In this document: positions 39,990 to 49,339 of the stretch, in pieces
Numbering within the stretch: the first letter of the stretch is position 1
Layout of the letters: the number at the start of each line of letters is the position of its first letter
Source: Trichomonas tenax
Taxonomy: Eukaryota; Parabasalia; Trichomonadida; Trichomonadidae
DNA: 64,000 nt
Assembly: GCA_023091735.1 (NCBI GenBank)
Contig: JALKBU010000068.1
Coordinates: forward strand, 1 to 64,000
Direction of reading: 5' to 3'
Position numbers and translations under genes: made by a program
The notes under the pieces: model-generated
The model's input: only the letters and a program-made list of their open reading frames with translations
Databases searched by the model: none
What the model was told of the DNA's origin: nothing

Positions 39990-42101
39990 ATGGCTGATAT
40001 ATTCTCAGCGATTGCTGAAGACAATGTAGAGCAGCTTCATCCTTTCTTAGCGGACGCCGCCGAACTTACTAAAGTCGGTCCAAATGGATTAACTCCTTTA
40101 ATGGCTTGCGCGCAGGTTGGTAAAGAAAAATGCCTCGCTGCGCTCATCAAAGCGAAAGTAGACATACAGCAAGCCGTTTCTGGCCTTCAGGCTATTCACG
40201 TTGCAGCTCAAAATGGCCAAGATGGCGCTCTTCAAGCTTTAATTAAGGCCGGCGCTCAAGTTAACAATCAAGACGCAGCTGGAATGACACCATTACATCA
40301 TGCCGCGAAAAACAACCGCAAGAAGACATGTGATTTACTCATCAGATCGAAAGCAACGTTAAACATGCCAGATGCCGAAGGAAATACACCATTCTTGAGT
40401 GCACTTATCGCAGGAGCTGCTGATGCCGTCGGATCTTTCATCAAGGCCGATGCAACAGATTTCACAGTTCAAAACAAGAAGCAGCAGACACCAGCACACT
40501 TCCTTGCAGCTCTTGGCAACATCGCCATCCTCAAATCACTCGCAAAGAAGGGCCTCGACTGGAATGCAAAGGATGATCAAGGCAGAACACCAGTTGAGCT
40601 CTGCGCTGATTCTGGTAACGCACAATGCTTCGAATTCTTACTTACAAAGCTTGGTGGTGATCCAAACGTCACAAACTCCTCTGGTGAGTCATTAGCACAC
40701 ATCATCTCTGCTAAGGGCCACGCTCCACTTCTCGGCATCCTCAAGGCCTCCGGTGGTAACGTGGATAGCGAAGATGCAAACGGCACATACCCAATCCAGC
40801 AGGCTGCTGCATCAAACTCCGTTGCTGTTATTGAAGCACTCATCAAGCTAATGGCTCAAGTCAACTGCCAGGATGCTAAGGGTGACTCTCCAATCCACTA
40901 CGCTGCAAAGAACGGCGCCGTGGAAGCTATGGAGTGCCTCGTCAACTCTGGTACAGATATTAACTCCAAGAACAAGGAAGGCCAGACAGCTCTTCACATC
41001 GCTGTTGCTAAGGGCGACTGCAAGATGATCAACGCTCTTAACGACAAGAACGTCGATGTTTCATCAAGAGATAACGCTGGTAACACAGCCCTTCACCTTG
41101 CTATTCCACTCCACAACATTGAAGTTATCAACACATTGATTGGCATCTCTGTTCCACCGAACTCCCAGAACAACGAGAACATGACAGCCCTCCACCTTGC
41201 TTCTACAATGGGCGATGTTGACCTCGTCAAGAAGCTCATCGAGGCTGGTGCTGATGTCGACATGAAGAACAATGAGGGCGAAACACCACTCGAGTTAGCT
41301 GCCGCTGCTGGTGATGTTGCCATTGTCAAGTCCCTTATCGATGCTCATGCTGATGTCGATTCTAAGGATGGTCAGGGTCTCACACCACTCCACCACGCTG
41401 TCATGAATGACAAGGTCGATGTCATCAAGTGCCTTAAGGAGGCCAACGCTAACATCAACGCCAAGTCTGGTGATGGTGAAACGCCACTTATCATCGCTAC
41501 AAAGATGAAGAATGTCGATTTGATCATGATGCTCATCGAAATGGGTTGCGATGTCAACATCGGCGATATCAACGGCACAACACCGCTCCACCTTGCTTGC
41601 AAGTTCGACCTCACAAAGCCAGCTCTTCAGCTCATCGAGAAGGGCAGTGATATCATGGCTAAGGGCGAAGGCAACAACACACCACTCCACTTCGCTTCCC
41701 TCAACATGAACAAGCAGCTTGTCGAAGTCCTCATCAAGAAGGGAGCTAACGCTAGAGAGATGAACACTGAAGGCAGAACACCACTTCAGGGCATCAGACT
41801 TACATTTGCTAAGTTCATGAAGCAGTTGATGGGCGAAGATAAGGGCGACAAGAAGGAGGAAATCAAGATCGATGCCTCCGAAGTTCTCAACCAGAGCGGC
41901 GAGAAGCTTGAGACACAGACAGAGCTTAAGGATACATTCTGCTTGCTTTGCAGAAGGAGAGCTGCTACAGCAGCTTTGCTTCCTTGCGGACATCTTTGCG
42001 TTTGCGATATGTGCCAGCATGAAAGACTTGCAACACTCAAACAATGCCCAATCTGCAAGAAGGACATTTATGGTGCATGTGCTATTTTCTGTGAAAACTA
42101 A
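39990..42101 (+). CDS. Ankyrin-repeat RING E3 ligase-like protein, 703 aa
   Basis: About 17 ankyrin repeats (residues ~30-610) of the 'G.TPLH.A...G....V..LI..GAD' type precede a C-terminal C3HC4 RING (651-692: CLLC, CGHLCVCDMC, CPIC). It resembles mammalian MIB/XIAP-type RINGs in spacing and should be a ubiquitin ligase with an ankyrin substrate platform. From the middle on, codon use is strongly biased to C/G-ending codons, unlike the neighbouring genes, suggesting high expression. No DUF3447 is present, so it is not of the large decayed ankyrin family at 15408. The start is supported by the leader and the repeat phase. Confidence 0.93.
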   Translation: MADIFSAIAEDNVEQLHPFLADAAELTKVGPNGLTPLMACAQVGKEKCLAALIKAKVDIQQAVSGLQAIHVAAQNGQDGALQALIKAGAQVNNQDAAGMTPLHHAAKNNRKKTCDLLIRSKATLNMPDAEGNTPFLSALIAGAADAVGSFIKADATDFTVQNKKQQTPAHFLAALGNIAILKSLAKKGLDWNAKDDQGRTPVELCADSGNAQCFEFLLTKLGGDPNVTNSSGESLAHIISAKGHAPLLGILKASGGNVDSEDANGTYPIQQAAASNSVAVIEALIKLMAQVNCQDAKGDSPIHYAAKNGAVEAMECLVNSGTDINSKNKEGQTALHIAVAKGDCKMINALNDKNVDVSSRDNAGNTALHLAIPLHNIEVINTLIGISVPPNSQNNENMTALHLASTMGDVDLVKKLIEAGADVDMKNNEGETPLELAAAAGDVAIVKSLIDAHADVDSKDGQGLTPLHHAVMNDKVDVIKCLKEANANINAKSGDGETPLIIATKMKNVDLIMMLIEMGCDVNIGDINGTTPLHLACKFDLTKPALQLIEKGSDIMAKGEGNNTPLHFASLNMNKQLVEVLIKKGANAREMNTEGRTPLQGIRLTFAKFMKQLMGEDKGDKKEEIKIDASEVLNQSGEKLETQTELKDTFCLLCRRRAATAALLPCGHLCVCDMCQHERLATLKQCPICKKDIYGACAIFCEN

Positions 42102-42251
42102 AGTCAGCTTTTTATTTTTATGAATTTTACGATTTTCTGTCAAGTAATTCATTTACACAATAAATTTGTCATGTATATTTCTTTACACAACATAGAGATT
42201 TCTGTCATGTAAAATATTTGCAAAGATTTTTCTGATGGATGAAAATATTAA

Positions 42252-42359
42252 TAAAATGTTGACAACTTTTGAGAGGAGGACTTCTACGCTTCGCTACGCT
42301 TCGCTACGCTTCGCTACGCTCGCCTCGAAGTCCTCCTCTCAAAAGTTGTCAACATTTTA
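42252..42359. repeat. Perfect 33-bp inverted repeat with tandem loop
   Basis: 42252-42284 is the exact reverse complement of 42327-42359 (stem around TTGACAACTTTTGAGAGGAG). The 42-base loop consists of 10-bp tandem units TACGCTTCGC. It lies 150 bases past the ankyrin-RING stop and is GC-richer than its surroundings. The rest of 42102-42987 is AT-rich with no gene. Confidence 0.85.
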
Positions 42360-42987
42360 GAATTCTTTGTCAATTCAAAATTTGAAATGTTGTTCAAAAT
42401 TGAATCAGAACAAAATATTATATGATCTATTCATTAAACTCTAATAAATTTTCGATTTGAGATTGTTTTGTAAACTTCTCAAAAAGCAGATTTTTAATGG
42501 TCCATTAGAGCAATCTACTAGGATATCTCGCCCATGATATTTAATTCATTCCTCCAAATCCCATACTGCCATCGATTATGGAACCCATCCCATCAAAATG
42601 CAGAAGCTAACTCCTGTATTTTGATATTATCGAAATCCAAATTCCGAAATGAACAGAGTACATTGTTCCTTTATACAAGCGCTCTTTTCATGGTGCCATA
42701 ATTCATTGCTTTTATATAAAATCTTTGTTTTTTTAATAAAAAGTTTTAAAAAGTGACAAAAATTGAATTGAATAATTTTAACACTTGTAATATTCAATTT
42801 TGAACGGATTTCAAATTTTGAATTGAAAAGAATTGCTTAAGCTTTTAAAACATGTAGATTCTAAATCATTTAAGTCGATTGTAAGTCATCATTTACTCAT
42901 CGAACGGGTTCATTAAAAATTGAGAGAAGACCTTCATTAAAAAACTAAAACGAAAAATTTACAAGTCGATAATTGTATTCAAAAATA

Positions 42988-44043
42988 ATGAGTAGGGAGA
43001 ATGAGCTGCCAGAGATACTCCCTAGCAATGTTTACAACGAGTCGCACCCAAAGATTTCGCCGATATTCGCGAATGTCTGTCTGTTGGCGGGCCCTGACCA
43101 TTGGAAAATCAAAAATTGGAATCCAGTTTTTGGAAATATCGATAGATATAAACTAGAAAAGTGGATCGGCTCTGGATCGTACTCGGATGTATTCATTGGT
43201 CTGCAAGATAATACGATAAAATGCGCCATTAAAATATTAAAACCTGTTAATTTGGATAGAGTTCGTCGTGAGCTCAAAATTCTAACGATTATGCAATACA
43301 CGCCAAATGCGCTGCAACTAATGGACATTTTAATCGACCCGAGAAATGGCATAACATCATTCGTCACAGAATTCATTCCTAGCGTCAACTGGAGGACTCT
43401 AATGACAAAATTACCGCTGTCTGGTATTAGAACGTATATCTATAAGCTCGTGCAAGTTTTAGTTGCGACTCATAGCAAAGGAATAATGCATAGAGATGTA
43501 AAACCAGCAAACATATTGTGCAAAAATCCCGATGATGAGGTTGTTCTCGCCGATTGGGGTTTAGCAGAGTTTTATCATCCTTTGCACAAATATTCCACTC
43601 ATGTAGGCACTAAATTCTACAAAGCGCCTGAGCTCATCCTCGGATATGGGTTTTACAACTATGCTGTAGACATGTGGGCTGTCGGTTGCACATTATTAGA
43701 AATGTTATCAAGAAAAATCCACGTTTTCTCATCAGATGACCCAGAAAGGATGATTTTCGTGATAGGATCGATACTTGGTGGCGATAAAATCATCAAAATG
43801 GCAGATAAATATCAAATCGAATTGATGCCAAACGTAAGGTCTGAATTAAGTAGGTTGCCTGGAACAGGCATTAGGAGGTTAATCAATCGCCACAATATGG
43901 ATGAATCAGCTATTGATTTAGTTGAAAGGTTGTTAACGATTGATCATCGCGAAAGAATCACGTCAGTGGATGCTCTCACACATCCGTTCTTCACTTCAAT
44001 CAATTACAGTTACTCGGCTATTTCTGCTGGAGAACCAATATAA
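42988..44043 (+). CDS. Casein kinase 2 alpha-like kinase, 351 aa
   Basis: The frame begins earlier with TTG, but ATG 42988 is the natural start. CK2-alpha signatures are visible: 'GSGSYSDVFIG' (61-71), K82 in 'CAIKIL', the run 'HSKGIMHRDVKPANIL', DWG in place of DFG followed by 'LAEFYHP', and 'VDMWAVGCTLLEM'. The P+1 loop reads 'THVGTKFYKAPELILGYGFYNY' in two parts, where CK2 has 'RVASRYFKGPELL'; the acidic-substrate pocket may differ. TTTACAAGTCGA lies about 20 bases before the ATG. It is a divergent paralogue rather than the main CK2 subunit. Confidence 0.88.
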   Translation: MSRENELPEILPSNVYNESHPKISPIFANVCLLAGPDHWKIKNWNPVFGNIDRYKLEKWIGSGSYSDVFIGLQDNTIKCAIKILKPVNLDRVRRELKILTIMQYTPNALQLMDILIDPRNGITSFVTEFIPSVNWRTLMTKLPLSGIRTYIYKLVQVLVATHSKGIMHRDVKPANILCKNPDDEVVLADWGLAEFYHPLHKYSTHVGTKFYKAPELILGYGFYNYAVDMWAVGCTLLEMLSRKIHVFSSDDPERMIFVIGSILGGDKIIKMADKYQIELMPNVRSELSRLPGTGIRRLINRHNMDESAIDLVERLLTIDHRERITSVDALTHPFFTSINYSYSAISAGEPI

Positions 44044-44306
44044 TTTTTTGTTTATTTTATATATCCTGTGTATATTTATGTATTTTTAGTAAATTTGTTT
44101 GCGTCACTAATCAATACTATTCTCTCTCTCATGACAAATTTATTCAATCTTTATAATGAAGTATAACAGATATACATTGTTTGCCTTAATTTAATAACAC
44201 TAATTTGTCAATGCAATAAAATTACAATATAGAGGTTATCTTCTTTGTTAAAGAATAGAATTAAATATTTTGATCATTTTAACTCTAAATTCTAACATGT
44301 ACTTAC

Positions 44307-44427
44307 TTTAACTGTAAACTACTTTTTTAATCTAGGTACTCCTCTCAATTTTTCAAGGGGGTCCCCTCAATATTGTGAGGAACACGCCCGTAGAGTACCT
44401 AGATTAAAAAAGTAGTTTACAGTTAAA
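44307..44427. repeat. Perfect 35-bp inverted repeat with GC-rich loop
   Basis: 44307-44341 and 44393-44427 are exact reverse complements (TTTAACTGTAAACTACTTTT and on). The 51-base loop has a nested imperfect stem (CCTCTCAAT/ATTGTGAGG). It lies between the CK2-like and 7TM-RGS genes, possibly at the former's 3' region. No target duplication seen. Confidence 0.85.
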
Positions 44428-44536
44428 ATCAGTACATTATGATAATTATCTAAGATTTTCGAATCAAATTTTTGAGTGTATTCTATTGTGCCTGTCGAGG
44501 TAAATTTAAATCCAAAGCATGAAGGGAAATTATATA

Positions 44537-44550
44537 TTTGTCATGTAAAC
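44537..44550 (+). promoter_or_regulatory. TTTGTCATGTAAAC motif
   Basis: The common motif in inverted orientation, 14-27 bases before the ATG (44564) of the 7TM-RGS gene. Confidence 0.5.
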
Positions 44551-44563
44551 TCAAAAGTATCAA

Positions 44564-45829
44564 ATGTCACAGAAAATCAATTTTATAGACAATCCATATG
44601 CAATTTTGTTCTTCGTGCTGTGGATGCTTTGGACGTTGTACTTCTGCTTCAATCTATACCTATTCTTCTCGCATAAGAACTCGTTTTACGTTAAATCTCG
44701 ATCGCCTTGGTGTATTTTCTCATCAGCCATAGGTCAGTATATGATGATTTGCATCAACTGCTGGAAGCTGATCATGACACCCGAAGATTTTCCGAACTTT
44801 CTTGATCATATTTTTATTTGGGTCGCTATTCCTCTTCATTTCATCCCATATCCAGTACGAGCACTTCAATTTATCATCAAATATCACATCGGCAAGGCTT
44901 ACGCTGACAAAGAAGAAATAGAAGAAAATGAAACAGGCGGAACTTATTCACAGACGTGGATTAAGATCTCACAACATAAATATTTTTTAACAGACCAGGC
45001 ATTTCTCATATACTCACTCCTTCTTTTCATGTTTCCTTTCGTCGTTGGTTTATATCGATTCATACGATTCCCAGAAAATCGTCTTGGACATTACGGAAAC
45101 GGAATTCAGCAGTCTACATACATTTTCTCCATAATTTTCATTGCCATCACATCGATCTTCCTTTGGGTTTGTTTTTATCACTTGCGACATGTTCACGATG
45201 AAATTGCCATTGGCACAGAATTAAAGACGATAGGCATAACGTGGATCATTTGTATTCCATTTTACATAGGTTTTGGCCTCGGAAATCTCGCTTTTCCTAA
45301 CAAAATCGCACCCGAAATCTCTCCAATATTTGGAGTTATCATATGCATGGCTTCATTCATGACATCGTTCTCTATGCCTGTGAGCCTCGCAACATGGAAG
45401 AATCCAGATTTCAAGTTAACAATTCCACAATTTAGATCTGTTGATGCTGTTATGGAGGATCCTTATGCATACAAGATGCTCAGGAAGTTCATGCAGAAGA
45501 ATACTTGTGTCGAAAATCTTCTTTTCATTAGAGATACAATTAAATTTAAGAATGAAACGGATCCAGACAAATTACGACAAATGTCAAATAAGATATTTGA
45601 GAAGTACATATTTGAAGAAGCCCCAATGGAGGTTAATATTGGTGGAAGAATTAGAAATGAATGTCTTCAGCATATCAATGAAATTTCGCCAAATATATTC
45701 GATGCTGCTATCAGCGAAACAAAGAAACTTATTCTTCAAGATCAATTACCAGGATTTATGCAATCTAGTGAAATGCAGCAATATATTAAGAACTATAAGG
45801 TTAGCCTCATCCCAGATGGCATCAACTGA
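44564..45829 (+). CDS. Seven-transmembrane protein with C-terminal RGS domain, 421 aa
   Basis: About seven hydrophobic segments between residues 12 and 285 (for instance 'AILFFVLWMLWTLYFCF', 'FLIYSLLLFMFPFVVGLY', 'STYIFSIIFIAITSIFLWVC' in part) are followed from residue 298 to about 415 by an RGS domain: 'EDPYAYKMLRKFMQKN...ENLLFIRDTIKF', then '...IFEKYIFEEAPMEVNIGG', then '...IFDAAISETKKLIL', ending 'F..S.E'. RGS domains accelerate GTP hydrolysis on G-alpha. The 7TM-RGS arrangement (known from plant RGS1 and some protists) would join a receptor to its own switch-off at the plasma membrane. Start: the first ATG after the TTTGTCATGTAAA motif. Confidence 0.9.
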   Translation: MSQKINFIDNPYAILFFVLWMLWTLYFCFNLYLFFSHKNSFYVKSRSPWCIFSSAIGQYMMICINCWKLIMTPEDFPNFLDHIFIWVAIPLHFIPYPVRALQFIIKYHIGKAYADKEEIEENETGGTYSQTWIKISQHKYFLTDQAFLIYSLLLFMFPFVVGLYRFIRFPENRLGHYGNGIQQSTYIFSIIFIAITSIFLWVCFYHLRHVHDEIAIGTELKTIGITWIICIPFYIGFGLGNLAFPNKIAPEISPIFGVIICMASFMTSFSMPVSLATWKNPDFKLTIPQFRSVDAVMEDPYAYKMLRKFMQKNTCVENLLFIRDTIKFKNETDPDKLRQMSNKIFEKYIFEEAPMEVNIGGRIRNECLQHINEISPNIFDAAISETKKLILQDQLPGFMQSSEMQQYIKNYKVSLIPDGIN

Positions 45830-46033
45830 TCATTATAGGCATTGTTTTTACTTGTTTATTTTAAATTCTCGATTTTTCAATTTTTATTTACTTGACAAAA
45901 AACAAACCACATTTAACAAATAAATCTCACAAAATAAAATTACACCACATAATATTGCCAATAAACTTCACAAAATTGAAACTATCGACGTGTAAATATC
46001 TTAAACTATCAAATATGATATGTAAATGTATAA

Positions 46034-46048
46034 GATAATTACATGACA
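46034..46048 (+). promoter_or_regulatory. ATTACATGACAAAA motif overlapping the first ATG
   Basis: The motif itself contains an in-frame ATG (46043) of the downstream gene. Since the same motif occurs upstream of starts elsewhere, the ATG at 46061, 18 bases later, is the better start. Confidence 0.5.
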
Positions 46049-46060
46049 AAAATCATAATA

Positions 46061-47314
46061 ATGAGTACAGAGACGTTTCAATCTAAACCACATACATTCT
46101 CCGAAAACGAGAATAACGCATTCAAGCACAACACTATAATCGAGGCGAGCTTGTGCGTGATCCTTATAATATCGTTCTTAGTAGTTTCGATGAGATCAGG
46201 AACGCATTATATAGAAGGAAGCCAATTCAGCCAAATTACCTCAATTCATTCACCATCAATGATTACTTCAAAACTGCACGTCGACAATTTGTGCCCTGAA
46301 AACAGAAAATTAATAATTCATGGAAATTTTGAGCTTTACACACCAGTAATTTCATTGGAAAAGACATTTAATGCCGAAATAAATATCATGCGATATAAAG
46401 ATGGTGCGAAAATATCATCAGAAACAATCAAAAAGCAATATAACGTTAGTTTCCACAATGAATTACTAAAATCAGACGACTTTCTGTTATTCAACGGACC
46501 AGTTACAACATATGATGGAATAGAACTTGTTATCACAATCACTGGTAATTTCCAATTTATTAAGGGCATTGGATCAAGCTATAAATACACAAATCCGAAG
46601 CCAGAAAGTGTTGCAAAGACTGTGGTATTCGTTATAGGCGTTTTGACGATTCTTTCAACATTGAATTTAATTTCAAAAATGAATAAATCACAACCAGAAG
46701 ATACAGAAGAAAATGAAATTGTTGTGTTAGCTTCTTCAGCAGTGATGACTACTGTTGCTCATTTCATTTGCTGGCACTATTTGAATCATGATTTTTCGAA
46801 TTTGATTGATACAATTGTTCTAATTATATTCTTATCGGTGTTCAGAATCATATCGACGCATCGCCTGTGTTCAATGCACAAACAGAAAATTCCAGATTTA
46901 TATCTTTATATTATTGATTCTGTTCTTGTTTTGTTTACAATATATGAAAACATAACAAAGATTAGTCAATTTATTCTTCCTTTTGCATATCAACACCCAA
47001 TTATCAAAAATATTATAACAATTTCATTCCATGCTGTTATATCAATGATAGTTCTTGTTTTTTCGGCATATACAATACATTCAAGTCTTGCTAACGCAAA
47101 AATTGCTGTTACATCAAATCTAATTTTTATCATCATTTCAGCAGTTGTTAGTTTAATTTCTCAAGTTGCCTTTCCCTACATTTCAATATTTGAGGGATCC
47201 TTTGTTCCTTCATTCTTCTTTTACACATCACACTTTATTTTAGCAAACTCTATGATATACAGCTATAATCCTGTCCTATACCAAAAGACACCAATGGCTT
47301 TCGAAAGGCTCTGA
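46061..47314 (+). CDS. Multi-pass membrane protein with lumenal domain (GOST/Wntless-like topology), 417 aa
   Basis: TM1 at about 28-45 is followed by a beta-rich lumenal part (about 50-175, 'KLIIHGNFELYTPVISL' and 'DGIELVITITGNFQFI') and then seven further membrane segments to the end. This is the layout of GOST/Wntless/TMEM181-type proteins, which act in Golgi and secretory trafficking. The sequence alone does not fix the family, and I found no signature motif. Downstream of the 7TM-RGS gene, on the same strand. Start choice is explained by the upstream motif. Confidence 0.7.
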   Translation: MSTETFQSKPHTFSENENNAFKHNTIIEASLCVILIISFLVVSMRSGTHYIEGSQFSQITSIHSPSMITSKLHVDNLCPENRKLIIHGNFELYTPVISLEKTFNAEINIMRYKDGAKISSETIKKQYNVSFHNELLKSDDFLLFNGPVTTYDGIELVITITGNFQFIKGIGSSYKYTNPKPESVAKTVVFVIGVLTILSTLNLISKMNKSQPEDTEENEIVVLASSAVMTTVAHFICWHYLNHDFSNLIDTIVLIIFLSVFRIISTHRLCSMHKQKIPDLYLYIIDSVLVLFTIYENITKISQFILPFAYQHPIIKNIITISFHAVISMIVLVFSAYTIHSSLANAKIAVTSNLIFIIISAVVSLISQVAFPYISIFEGSFVPSFFFYTSHFILANSMIYSYNPVLYQKTPMAFERL

Positions 47315-49339
47315 TAAAGACTTATAGATATGTTTTGTTGAATAAAATTGAATATCAAATGAAAAATTTCTGAATTCATGTTTTATACATGATTCAATTA
47401 CCTTTTCCATGAGAATGATGCTATATTTTATATTTTTATATTTTCATTATAATGAATATATATATATATATATTGATCATGAATCAATATTATTTAGTTT
47501 AGGGTTGTTATATATTAAAATAATATTTCTATGTTTAGGTGTAGTATACTGTTTGTCCAAAAAGAGAGTTTATGATATTTATTGATTTGATAAAAATAAA
47601 TATTCGAAATGAACGTCCCAAATTTTGAGATGCGATTATAATCAAAGAGTATGTTTCATGTTTAAGTTCAAGGACCCGTTGAGAACAAACTTTGTCACTC
47701 AGACAACCAAACAACATTATGATATGAGAAATTAATATCCGTATTTGCTCTTGACTAAGTAGTCAAACACGATAATCACGACGTAAAACTTAGCCAGTGC
47801 ATGTAGCAGAAGCCTTAGATAGCTGCCGACACTTGATAATTCACACTACACGATCTTGCTAACTTCGATACAAATTAACATGAACCAACCGAAGTCATGC
47901 ATCTACAAGAGCATTGCTGCCGAATGCAATGCTGAAACACAGCTCAACCTACGCCAGATTGGTACAAGTTAGGTAATTAAGGTTTGTCAATGCTAGGACA
48001 ACCAAAAAACAGCACCAAATGCAAAAAGAATGAATAGCAGTAACATGCAGTCCATGCATATTGTATTTGCTGAATAATATACAACTTTAGAACATATTGA
48101 TATTAAAAATTTAATATTAGACTTTATTTCATTATATAAGTTTTAGAAGGATATGTACAGATATCAGGTAGAGATTGGAGGCTTAATTATGCTTCTAAGG
48201 GGGCGTTTGCCCCTTTTTTCCCTGACTATATATGAAATTATAAGCTTGTGCAAAATGATCTCGGTTAGAATAATTAAAACTAAAAATCAATTCTTTTTCA
48301 GTCATAATACATAAGATGTTTGTATTATTATTTGAGCCCTAAAAATTTGCAGTTTTCTGCCTGTTAAATGACTGGAAACTTGCATGGGCAATTAAATTTT
48401 TATACGCAAAGTCGGCAAAACTCGTTTTTTAACTCACTGGATTAACTTTTTGCTAAGTTATTGAACCCCAATGAACAAAATCCTGTTGTGCATGATATAT
48501 TAAAGAACTAGCTAATAAAGTCTATATTTCATTAAAATATCATGCACAACAGGATTTTGTTCATTGGGGTTCAATAACTTAGCAAAAAGTTAATCCAGTG
48601 AGTTAAAAAACGAGTTTCGCAGACTTTGCCTATCAATTTTAGACAAGCTAAACTTGCATTATTTAAATAATGTTTTTTTGTCGCTACATTGGACTTTATT
48701 GGAATAAAGTAGTTTAATGGAATTAAGTTACTTAATTAATTAGGAATAACTGCCGGAATTTGTCATTGGAATGGACATTATCTGATTTGCCATAAATATA
48801 TGGAAATATTGCCCCTATTGGAATTAAGACTTAAGTCGATATAGTCTATTGGAATAAAGTACCCTTTATTCTTCAAAACCCGAAATAATGCCACAATAGA
48901 TTTGGAGAAATCTGTTTTTGAATTAATGGTAATTTATTGATTTTTTTTGTTTCAATTATTAAGTATTCCAATTCAGCATCAATGGATAGAACACGAAAAG
49001 TAGTATCAATAGTCAACAGCATGATACAGTGGTAAATATGGAAATATCCCAAAATTTTTGAAACAAATTTGATTCTCCATTTGATATTTCATATGTAAAG
49101 ATATTTGTGCGCATATTCTCTAAAATTCTATATTGATCACAAAGAGATTGTTCGAGAAAGATATTGCACAAAAAACATACTCAGAAGCACTAAATTCATC
49201 TCATGCTGCAGTATTAAAGAGATTTAGATAATGGCATGTATAAAATTCACATAGGAAACATGGATGCACATCAATAATGTGAAGGATCTCTATCACGATC
49301 TCATTGATCACAGCTAAGCATGTCTGAAACTTCATTTCT
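47315..49339. other. Two kilobases without a recognised gene
   Basis: It contains a short TATATA microsatellite (about 47457-47473), a somewhat GC-richer part (47760-48060) that may be a remnant of coding DNA but matches nothing I know, and the inverted repeat at 48406-48629. Confidence 0.55.
48406..48629. mobile_element. Fold-back element with 93-bp arms
   Basis: 48406-48498 pairs with 48537-48629 with about two mismatches near the outer ends, leaving a 38-base loop. Outer ends read GCAAAGTC. No ORF. It is of the same general kind as the one at 5223-5677 but unrelated in sequence. Confidence 0.8.

Noticed and set aside
41295..42152. 285-codon minus-strand ORF opposite the ankyrin-RING gene
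   Set aside because: Shadow caused by the strong codon bias of the real gene.
47535..47717. 60-codon minus-strand ORF as a transposase fragment
   Set aside because: A weak impression only; no catalytic motif or inverted ends.
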